Positions 8,284 to 15,557 of a DNA stretch of 16,004 nucleotides are shown one piece after another (position 1 is the stretch's first letter; every line of letters starts with the position of its first letter). The translations under genes and the position numbers were made by a program. Origin of the DNA: Willaertia magna (lineage: Eukaryota; Heterolobosea; Eutetramitea; Acrasida; Naegleriidae); the NCBI GenBank assembly GCA_902984215.1, contig CADWAF010001941.1, forward strand, positions 1-16,004, written 5' to 3'. The notes under the pieces were generated by a model, which was given only the letters and a program-made list of their open reading frames with translations, was not told the DNA's origin and did no database searches.

Positions 8284-9360
8284 TTATTGTGCCTTCTCCT
8301 TTTCAAAAAGTACTCTCCACCAACTAGTGATTGTGTTAACAAAACAACCAATGATTAATCCAATTGTTGTACAAATTGGAAAATATTGCCAATCAACATC
8401 CCAATCTAATGGAATTACAAATGCACTTATCCAAATAGTAATACAATACGTTAACAAATAATTTCTAAACCAATTAACAATTCTAAAGTCAATTAATACA
8501 CTTGATATCCTAGCTGATTTTTCAAATAATACTAATTTTAAAGTATCCATATTTTTCCATTTAACTAAAGTTGACATTGGTAAAATTATTACAATGCAAC
8601 ATGTTAATACACACCATAAAATACAACATTTTAATTCATCTAAATTCATTACAAAACAATTAGGTTTACCATTCCAATATCCTAATTGAAATACATAATT
8701 ATCAACAGATAAAAACATACTTAACGGAACAATTGCAGCACATTCAGTTTTGTTCCATGCTTCAATATCAATATCTTTACTTAATGTTACATTCTTTTCT
8801 CTTCTAGCTGATTGTAATAAAACAGTAGCATGTTGTGAAGATGTTGGTAATTTTAAGAAAGGAGTAAATCCAAATACTAAAACAATACAGAATATAGCAA
8901 TACTACCAATAATTAAAGTTAAAGTAAATAAAATTACACTCCTTAATAATGATGTTTCTTGACTGTTATTGTTTTCCTTCTTTTTTATTGTAGATGAAAA
9001 TACAGTAAAGAACATTAAAATAGGTAAAAGAATTCCTAACAAAAGAGAAATTGTATCAAAGTAAAAAGGTCTTTCTAGAAAAGAATTTATAAAATAATTA
9101 TTATCATCATTATTAGTATTCGGAACATTACTATCATCCACTACTGCATTATTTCCAAAAGTAAAAATTAAAGTAAAATATATTATAAATAAGAAACAAA
9201 GTAATGTTTGGCTAGAAAGAAAAAATAAACCCTCTTCTTTTAATGAAGACATTTTTTCACAAAGAGACTCGGAATTGAGCAATAATTTTTCAATAATCAT
9301 AAAGAAAATGATAAACTTATAGAAAATATTAAATTTTGTAATCATGATATCCCCCTTCAT
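8284..9360 (-). CDS. PIG-F/GPI11-like GPI-anchor synthesis membrane protein
   Basis: A multi-pass membrane protein of the PIG-F (Gpi11) family. In the ER, PIG-F partners PIG-O and PIG-G for transfer of ethanolamine phosphate to the GPI precursor. The best signature is VIPLDWDVDWQYFPICTTIG (315-334), matching the family's PLDWD..WQ..P segment before the last membrane helix. An earlier ILPMSTLVKW also fits the family. Predicted spans are about 46-68, 104-124, 139-166, 244-266, 303-318 and 327-347. At 358 aa it is longer than typical family members (about 220 aa), owing to an Asn/Asp-rich loop (71-92) and a luminal or cytosolic insertion at about 170-240. The start is uncertain: ATG at 9360 gives the full frame, but ATG at 9252 (residue 37, MSSLKEEG) has a stronger A-rich context and gives 322 aa. 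Confidence 0.8.
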   Translation of the reverse strand: MKGDIMITKFNIFYKFIIFFMIIEKLLLNSESLCEKMSSLKEEGLFFLSSQTLLCFLFIIYFTLIFTFGNNAVVDDSNVPNTNNDDNNYFINSFLERPFYFDTISLLLGILLPILMFFTVFSSTIKKKENNNSQETSLLRSVILFTLTLIIGSIAIFCIVLVFGFTPFLKLPTSSQHATVLLQSARREKNVTLSKDIDIEAWNKTECAAIVPLSMFLSVDNYVFQLGYWNGKPNCFVMNLDELKCCILWCVLTCCIVIILPMSTLVKWKNMDTLKLVLFEKSARISSVLIDFRIVNWFRNYLLTYCITIWISAFVIPLDWDVDWQYFPICTTIGLIIGCFVNTITSWWRVLFEKEKAQ

Positions 9361-9513
9361 GATGATATGATGTAATAACTTTCCAACAAAACAATTTAAC
9401 CCCCTTCACATTTACAAACACCATTAAATTTTAAAAATTTAACCAAAAAAATTGCAAGAAATTAACAGACCATATTTGGGTCATTCTGGATTCTTCAAAT
9501 ACTTGTTATTGAA
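9361..9513. promoter_or_regulatory. Divergent promoter between PIG-F-like and SPX-EXS genes
   Basis: A 153-bp head-to-head spacer that must hold the control regions of both genes. It contains a near-perfect AT palindrome at about 9425-9441 (TAAATTTTAAAAATTTA) and a small C run (ACCCCCTTCAC) near 9399-9409. If translation of the PIG-F-like gene starts at 9252, this spacer extends to 261 bp. No known motif can be assigned. Confidence 0.5.
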
Positions 9514-11595
9514 ATGTCCTTCACAGCCTTCTTCAATTATCAAACAAATTTAAAACCTACATGGAAGAAATATTATATATCATATTCTGAATTAAAAGAG
9601 TCTCTCTTACGTATAAAGGATGCATTTCGAAAAAAGAGTAATGAATCAATGACTAGTGCTCTTGACACTCAACAAGAACGTACTTCTCTATTACATAATA
9701 ATAGTAATCCACATACACCTATTCATTCCATTAATACGAATAGTGTTCAACCTATGCATTCCGATAATATTCATGAAGAAGAGACAATTGAATATCATCA
9801 AGAAGAAGATAAAGAAGAACATACTATAAAAATTGTAGATAATTATTTTCAACATCAAAAAATAGAAATTGAAGAAAATGTTAAATTTGAAATTAAAAGA
9901 TTTATGGAAATGTTTAAAAAAGATGTTGAAACAGTTTATAAAAAATATAATAATGAAATTAAAAGATTAAAAGATAGAATTAAAAGAAATAAAATAGAAT
10001 TAGAAAATGCAAGAGGAACACCATTCTTTACAAGTGAAATTGGACCAGTTCTAAAAGAGAAATTTATTACCATTTATAGAGATTTAGAATTCTTATATAG
10101 TTTTTTACATGCCAATAGAATAGCATGTAATAATTTATTAGATAAATTTACATTTTGTTCTGGAAAGTGTAATGAATTAAAACAATGGTATAATTCATTA
10201 CCTAATTCTAATTTTAATACAAAAGAATTAAAAGAAACAATGGAAAGTATTGAATCAATATTTTCTAAATATTTTACTTTTGAAGATAGAGATAAAGCAC
10301 TAGCTTCATTAAGACAACCAAATACTCATCATTCACAATTAGATTCTTTTAAATTAGCTTTATGTATTGGTATGGTTATACCTTTAGCTTTAATGATTGT
10401 ATTTATGTGGTTCTTTAGAGAACCTTTATATGATAAATTCCCTGGCTTTTTTGATGTCTTACCTATTTATAGATCTACAATGTTATATATTATGTATGGT
10501 TGGTTATATGGTTTAAATTTATATATTTGGGAAAGAAATAGAGTTAATTTTGCTTATTTATTTGAATTTCATCCAATGAATCATTTAAAATATATTAAGG
10601 TTTGGAAAACTGCAAGTGTTTTAACTGTTTTTTGGTTTGTCTTTTTCTTTTTATATTTAGCTACAGTTAAAAATTATTTAACAATTTTAGATGCTAAATG
10701 GTATCCTCTGACAATGGGTTTAGTTTTAATATTTATTGCTGTATTACCAATGCATGTTTTCCACTTGAGTGCTAGATATACTTTATTACAAGTTTTAGGT
10801 AAATTATTGATAACACCATTTGGAGAGATTAAATTTAAACATTTCTTTGTAGCTGATATTTTAACAAGTATGGTTATCCCAATAACAGATACATCTTATA
10901 TGTTATGTTATTATTTCTCAAATGCATGGAGTGGTCAAGTACAAAACAAATGTCCAGATTTAAACAAAGTTATGGCTCCTTTATTAACATTTTTACCTTT
11001 CTTTTGGAGATTATTACAATGTTGTAGAAGATTTTATGATGATCGTACTCAAAAATCACAATTATTGAATGCATTAAAATATTTATGTGCATTATTAGTT
11101 ATTATATTCAATACACTTCATGTTAATTTAGAAAGAGCTGATGATTGGGGTCCATTTAGATGGATATGGATATTTATTATACCAGTTAGTACATTGTATG
11201 CATTTACATGGGATATTTTAATGGATTGGGGTTTATTTACAATTAAACGATATAATAAGACAACTGACACCAATAATTCAATTTTGACTAAAGTAAAAAG
11301 AATTTTAGGATTTGAAATTGTTATGAGAAATAGAAGATTATATAGAAATAAGGGTGTTTATAGATTAGCAATTTTATTTAATTGTATTGCTAGATTTGCA
11401 TGGGCAGGTACTATTTCTACATTTTCAAAACAAAGTAAAGAATATTTAAATATTGTTTTTGGTAGTATTGAATTATGTAGAAGATGTAATTGGAGTGTTT
11501 ATCGTTTAGAATGGGCAGCTATATCGAACGATGAAGGTTTTAGAAAACATGTAACTGTTCCAGGTATGAAAGTAATTGACAGTAGTAAGAAATAA
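9514..11595 (+). CDS. SPX-EXS (XPR1/SYG1/PHO1-like) phosphate transporter
   Basis: A 693-aa member of the SPX-EXS family, whose animal and plant members export inorganic phosphate and sense inositol pyrophosphates through SPX. SPX spans about 1-265. It starts with PTWKKYYISYSELKESL (15-31), has a hydrophilic insertion at about 40-115, and ends with RDKALASLRQP (259-269). Membrane spans follow at about 279-300, 320-338, 364-385 and 396-418. The EXS domain carries FFVADILTSMV (444-454), PFFWRLLQCCRRFYD (495-509), LLNALKYL (517-524), PFRWIWIF (547-554), YAFTWDILMDWGLF (562-575) and a C-terminal IELCRRCNWSVYRLEW segment, all family hallmarks. The SPX core helix has lost most of the lysines that bind inositol pyrophosphate. 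Length is close to human XPR1. The start is the first ATG; the next possible ATG lies after the SPX N-terminal motif. Confidence 0.93.
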   Translation: MSFTAFFNYQTNLKPTWKKYYISYSELKESLLRIKDAFRKKSNESMTSALDTQQERTSLLHNNSNPHTPIHSINTNSVQPMHSDNIHEEETIEYHQEEDKEEHTIKIVDNYFQHQKIEIEENVKFEIKRFMEMFKKDVETVYKKYNNEIKRLKDRIKRNKIELENARGTPFFTSEIGPVLKEKFITIYRDLEFLYSFLHANRIACNNLLDKFTFCSGKCNELKQWYNSLPNSNFNTKELKETMESIESIFSKYFTFEDRDKALASLRQPNTHHSQLDSFKLALCIGMVIPLALMIVFMWFFREPLYDKFPGFFDVLPIYRSTMLYIMYGWLYGLNLYIWERNRVNFAYLFEFHPMNHLKYIKVWKTASVLTVFWFVFFFLYLATVKNYLTILDAKWYPLTMGLVLIFIAVLPMHVFHLSARYTLLQVLGKLLITPFGEIKFKHFFVADILTSMVIPITDTSYMLCYYFSNAWSGQVQNKCPDLNKVMAPLLTFLPFFWRLLQCCRRFYDDRTQKSQLLNALKYLCALLVIIFNTLHVNLERADDWGPFRWIWIFIIPVSTLYAFTWDILMDWGLFTIKRYNKTTDTNNSILTKVKRILGFEIVMRNRRLYRNKGVYRLAILFNCIARFAWAGTISTFSKQSKEYLNIVFGSIELCRRCNWSVYRLEWAAISNDEGFRKHVTVPGMKVIDSSKK

Positions 11596-11671
11596 TTACA
11601 ATTTTTGGTTGACAATTAAAGTTTATTGGAATAAACTGGCATTATGAACTTCCTTGTTGATTTAAAAAAAA
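11596..11671 (+). promoter_or_regulatory. Short spacer between tandem SPX-EXS and PUB-TPR genes
   Basis: A 76-bp spacer between two plus-strand genes. It must include the 3' UTR of the transporter and the promoter and leader of the next gene. A run of A directly precedes the ATG at 11672, as at other starts in this window. I see no canonical AATAAA in it, only AT-rich sequence such as GGAATAAAC (about 11628-11636), whose AATAAA-like core may act as a signal. Confidence 0.35.
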
Positions 11672-12817
11672 ATGTCAACATTAAAAATTGATTTACAAAA
11701 TAAATTAAAGGAATATGAATCATCATTAAATAAAGATTCTTTAACATTAATGAAAAATATAATGTTAAATATTGTAAAAAATCCAACGAATGATCTTTAT
11801 AAAAAAATTAAATTATCAAATCAAAAGTTACAAGATAAAATTATTAAAGTAAATGGATCAATTGAATATTTAAAAATTGTTGGATTTAATTTAGATAATG
11901 AATATTTATATTTAATGAATGATTTCCCTTTACAAAAATTACAAATTGGTATTTCAGTAATTGATGATTATTTAAATCCAAACACAACACCTTCGTCATC
12001 CACTGGAAATGAAACACAAGATTATTACGGAAGAAAAGATGATGGTCTTGAATTAGCTATGAATATGGCTAATTTATTAAATGCAAATGAAGATTTAAAA
12101 AGAAATCCAAATAATCCAATTACTATTTTAAAATTTGTAAAATGTTTAAAAGAAACTAAAACACAAGAAAGTTATTTAAAAGCAAAGGGTATAATTAATA
12201 ATTTATTAAAACAGTCACAATTATCTAATTTTATTTTATTTAAATCATATAATGAATTGGCATCTATTAATTATAATTTAGGTTTATTATCTGAAAGTTT
12301 AAATAATATTCAACAAGCATCAATCTATTATCATTCTTTATTTATGTTAAGTAATACTCAATTCTCTAATAATGAAGTATTAATAGATGAAGATAAATGG
12401 GATTATCATTTATTAAATGGTTGTATATTAGTTGGAAATAAACAATATAATGAAGCAGTTAAAGAATTTGATTTAGCTTTACAAAATTTACCTAAAGATT
12501 GGAATCCATTACACACCATTAGACAACGATGTAATGCTTTATGTATGGTTTATTTAGAAAATTATATTAAACAACCAACACAACAAGTATTTAATAATAG
12601 TATTAATGGATTAAAAGAAATTATTAATCATACATGTGTTAATCATGAACAATCTTTATTAAATATTAGTATTATTTATATGAAACAACAAGATTTAAAG
12701 AATGCAATTTATTATTTAGAAATTTTAAAGAATAGACCATTAATTAATAAAGATGGAATTAAAGAATGTATTAAGGCTGGAAGTGATTTATTAGAAATAA
12801 TTAAACAAAAATTATAA
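11672..12817 (+). CDS. PUB-domain protein with C-terminal TPR-like repeats
   Basis: A 381-aa protein. Residues about 22-98 match the PUB/PUG domain, which in PNGase, UBXN6 and HOIP binds the C-terminal tail of the AAA ATPase p97/Cdc48. The visible core is NPTNDLYKKIKLSNQKLQ (37-54), then VNGSIEYLKIVGF (60-72), close to the family pattern NP.N.KYR.I.L.N...G....L...GF. A Ser/Thr/Asn-rich linker (about 100-120) follows. The rest is helical, with TPR-like units, the clearest being DYHLLNGCILVGNKQYNEAV and the following FDLALQNLP (about 244-273), and another near 325-350. A role as a p97/Cdc48 cofactor is inference from the PUB domain. Substrate and compartment are unknown. The gene ends 21 bp from the convergent lipin stop. 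Confidence 0.75.
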   Translation: MSTLKIDLQNKLKEYESSLNKDSLTLMKNIMLNIVKNPTNDLYKKIKLSNQKLQDKIIKVNGSIEYLKIVGFNLDNEYLYLMNDFPLQKLQIGISVIDDYLNPNTTPSSSTGNETQDYYGRKDDGLELAMNMANLLNANEDLKRNPNNPITILKFVKCLKETKTQESYLKAKGIINNLLKQSQLSNFILFKSYNELASINYNLGLLSESLNNIQQASIYYHSLFMLSNTQFSNNEVLIDEDKWDYHLLNGCILVGNKQYNEAVKEFDLALQNLPKDWNPLHTIRQRCNALCMVYLENYIKQPTQQVFNNSINGLKEIINHTCVNHEQSLLNISIIYMKQQDLKNAIYYLEILKNRPLINKDGIKECIKAGSDLLEIIKQKL

Positions 12818-12848
12818 TTTATTATTATTACAATAAAATTACAATAAA
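12818..12848. terminator. Shared 3' end with opposing AATAAA signals
   Basis: Only 21 bp (12818-12838) separate the stops of the PUB-TPR gene (plus) and the lipin gene (minus). On the plus strand AATAAA occurs at 12832-12837 and again at 12843-12848, the second inside the antisense of lipin's last codons. On the minus strand AATAAA occupies 12818-12823, just before the PUB-TPR stop. Since cleavage usually falls 10-30 bases beyond the signal, each mRNA should run into the other gene's coding region. Confidence 0.5.
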
Positions 12849-14743
12849 ACTTGTCTTTTTGGAAAAAAAGTGTCTAAATGATGTGAAAAATCTAAATATC
12901 CTTGAAAACGATCATGGTTATTGTTTGCTACAATTTTACCAGCAGTATTAATTCTAAATACTACATTATTATTAAATAATAATATTTAAAAATAATAATA
13001 CTTACTTCTCTTAGCGTTGACGTACATTTGTTCCATTGTACAATCATCTGTTTCTCGATTTCCAAAGCCAGCAAAAAAAGGACCATCCCTTTCTTTCGAT
13101 AAGTAATCAGTTAATTCTTGTTTCACATCATTTGAGGCGTAAATTAAGGCAGGGCAAAATACTTTTAAAACAACATCTAAAATATAAACTTTAAAAGTAT
13201 CAGGTCTCTTTAAAATTACTTCTCTTAATAAAGCATTTGTACCAGAATTATAAGCTGTAATAACAGGTCCTGGAGGTAAGGAATAGACACTTTTTGTAAA
13301 ACTATTAACTTCTTTTAAATTTTCAATAAAATATCTTGTATGTGAAACCATTGTAATTGGTCTAGCTGTTAAATATAAAAATTTATAACCATTATTATGA
13401 ATTTTAGAATAAGTTGAACATATATTTGGATGAACATAATTCTTTCCAATCTTTTGTGCAACGTGTCCTCCAACATCACTTTTAGTAATAGTTCCATCAA
13501 TATCACTAATTACAATTTTATCATGTGAATTCCATAAGTATAATCCACCAACAGCTTGTTGAACTTTTTCAATTCCTTCAACTTGAAATATAATATCTAA
13601 TTTAGTTTCACCCTTCTCATAAAATTCATATAATATTTGTTGCATTTCATCTCTTTGTTCTTTTGCTGGAATAAACCATTCATGAGGATATAATAATTCA
13701 TCATGGATACTTTGTAATATTTTCTCTTTTAATTTATCACTTCTTTTCTTATTGTTATATAAACTACTTGAGGTTGTTGGACTAGGTGGTGTTGAAAAAT
13801 TAGGTGAGGACGAGATACGTAACATTTCAGGGATTTCTTCATCTGTATAGTCAGAATCACTTCCACCACCTAAACTCATCGTACTAACATTGGACGTCAT
13901 TAAATTTCTATTTAATAATCTAGATCCCTTTTCTTTTAGCCTTTTCCTTAATGATAACTTTTTTGTTGTTGGCAAAGTAGTAGGTGATGTTGGAGAAGAT
14001 GATTGATTACCATAAGTTTCACTATCTGATGATATAGTATGGTTATTATTGTTATGATTATTATTAATATTAATTGCAGTAGTTGTGGATAAATGTAATA
14101 ATTTTTGTCGTCTTTCTTTAATTGCATTCTTTAAAAATTTAACCTTTTCTTTTGTATTTGTAATCGAAAAATATTTATTGTAAAATTCTTGATCAATATT
14201 TCCCTCAAATTTTTCAAAATGTCTCTCCAAAATATTTTTGTTGAAAAGTAAAGTATTTTGTAAAGTGGTTTGTAAAGTACTTTCTTGCACGTTATTATTT
14301 TCATTTAAATTATTTAAATCAACTGGATGATCAATAATATCTTTTTCTTGATCTTTAATTAATTCTTCTTCTTTAAAAACTAAATCAGAGTCTTCTTTTT
14401 CATCTTCAATTTCTTCTAGTTGTGCTAATTTTTCAATTTCTGCTTCTGATGTAACTCTTTGCTTAAAGAATGGTACATTAAATCCTTTTTCCAATATCAT
14501 TGTACCAAATAGAACATATTCTTTCTTTTTCTTAAGAGTGTGGTGGGGAGATAAATATATATGAACATTCTGTGTTTGTCTTGCTTTCTTTAAAAATCTA
14601 ACAAAGAATGGGGTGTATAATATTTCATCTATTTGTTCTCTATCAATAGTGTAATTATGAATATATTTGCTACGGGTTGTGTGTTTCTTTAAATGACAAA
14701 CTGCAATAACATCGATACAATTACCAACCACAATGCTTGACAT
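12839..14743 (-). CDS. Lipin (Mg-dependent phosphatidate phosphatase), two exons
   Basis: Lipin/Pah1 homologue, which dephosphorylates phosphatidate to diacylglycerol at the ER and nuclear envelope. Exon 1 is 14743-13006 and exon 2 is 12960-12839, giving 619 aa. The N-Lip part (1-95) shows NCIDVIAV and TPFFVRFLKK, but lacks the 20-30 residue amphipathic helix that normally precedes it. An acidic region (100-135) and an Asn/Ser/Thr linker (220-335, with an Asn/His run) follow. The catalytic LNS2/HAD domain has ISDIDGTITKSD (412-423; Asp414, Asp416), YLTARPI (457-463), LPPGPV and AGFGNRETDD (558-567). Exon 2 supplies the ...RIFRINTAGKI segment and the final SHHLDTFFP, corresponding to lipin's RIF.VNPKG and the end near MFPP. 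All catalytic motif residues are present, so it is probably active. An in-frame stop upstream of ATG 14743 argues against an N-terminal extension in the same exon. Confidence 0.92.
12961..13005 (-). other. 45-bp GT-AG intron in the lipin gene
   Basis: The donor GTAAGT follows ...GCTAAGAGAA and the acceptor ATGTAG precedes TATTTAGAAT on the minus strand. Unspliced, the frame ends after KYYYF. Spliced, it continues for 40 more codons with the conserved lipin C-terminus. The intron is phase 1 and almost purely A and T. Its 3' half contains a near-perfect inverted repeat (ATTATTATT and AATAATAAT) that could fold into a tight hairpin. Confidence 0.92.
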
Positions 14744-14942
14744 TTTTTTATATATAGATTGTTCATCTTATCAGAGATTCGCTTTAGGCTTACAAAAATA
14801 TTGGGTGAGTTAGCCTTTAACTCTGTAGTCCCTATTTTAACGTTCTATATTTTAATTTTGTTACTAATGTACATTGGTTTGTTAATTGGTTTACATCTCT
14901 GTTTGAGGTTTCTGTTGCCTTTGGTGTTTGTCACCCTTACCT
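14744..14942. promoter_or_regulatory. Spacer upstream of the lipin gene
   Basis: These 199 bp separate the stop of the small charged-protein gene (14943) from the lipin start (14743), both minus. The sense strand is A-rich near the lipin ATG. The far half is less AT-rich and carries a 21-codon basic frame starting inside the upstream gene (14956-14891, minus). A plus-strand hydrophobic frame also crosses it but has no convincing start. I consider it mainly promoter and leader for lipin plus 3' UTR of the neighbour. Confidence 0.45.
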
Positions 14943-15467
14943 TTACTGGTAGCCATGATATGTTTGAAAATGTTCTTTTACACTATAATCCTTTTTGAAC
15001 ATTAAACCATCACTTGCTAACTTTTGTTCTCTTTGAACATTTCTTTTTTCCTCGACTGGTTTCGTTATATTGTCAACATTATGATGAGAATATATTCTCT
15101 TTGAGTATTTTTCAGTTTGTAATGGAAGATTTTCTCCTGTAATAATGTTGACACCTGTAGTGAATTTTGTTTGTTTCAAAAAGTTTTCCCTTAATTCTCT
15201 TTTCTTTTCCTTTCTTTCTTCAGCAAATTTTTCATATATTTTCCTTTCTTTATCTTGTTGAATAGTTCCTTGTTGCCTTCTCATAAATCCTCTACCATAT
15301 TTTGAGTTTAAATCTGAGGCCCCAAGTTTAGGGCCAACAGGCTCTCCTACATCCACTAATAAATTGTTTTCTCCAATCTCCGATCGTTTTTGTTCTTCAT
15401 AACCAACCTTCTTCTTTGGGGTCTTTCTTAATGCCGTAGATAAACTCATCATCTTTTGTTGATTCAT
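14943..15467 (-). CDS. Small charged coiled-coil-like protein of unknown function
   Basis: I do not recognise this gene. From ATG 15467 it encodes 174 aa, very rich in Lys, Glu, Arg and Gln. A short N-terminal segment (MNQQKMMSLSTALRKTPKKK) is followed by a Gly/Pro patch (GEPVGPKLGAS) and a basic KYGRGFMRRQQG stretch. A long charged helix (about 75-105, KERKIYEKFAEERKEKKREL) comes next, and then the motif TKFTTGVNIITGENLP. No membrane span, signal peptide or enzyme motif is seen. The ordered-looking NIITGE segment suggests a conserved family rather than random sequence. The frame opens earlier at ATG 15518 (191 aa), but 15467 has the A-rich start context of the other genes and avoids a hydrophobic lead. 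Only 90 bp separate that start from the SPRY gene's stop. Confidence 0.65.
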   Translation of the reverse strand: MNQQKMMSLSTALRKTPKKKVGYEEQKRSEIGENNLLVDVGEPVGPKLGASDLNSKYGRGFMRRQQGTIQQDKERKIYEKFAEERKEKKRELRENFLKQTKFTTGVNIITGENLPLQTEKYSKRIYSHHNVDNITKPVEEKRNVQREQKLASDGLMFKKDYSVKEHFQTYHGYQ

Positions 15468-15557
15468 TTTTACAGTTATTATTATTTTAATAACTTCCCG
15501 CCAATAGTATAGTGTCATTTAAAAACTCTGAAAAATAGGTAAATAAATGTTGTTATT

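Noticed and set aside
8255..8461. Plus-strand frame across the 3' end of the PIG-F-like gene
   Set aside because: Mostly antisense to the conserved PLDWD region of PIG-F; no independent support.
8750..8962. Plus-strand frame inside the PIG-F-like gene
   Set aside because: Antisense shadow without a convincing start or domain.
14759..14998. Hydrophobic plus-strand frame between lipin and the charged-protein gene
   Set aside because: It begins with TTG, the first internal ATG is late, it overlaps the end of a minus-strand gene, and T-rich sequence gives hydrophobic residues by default.
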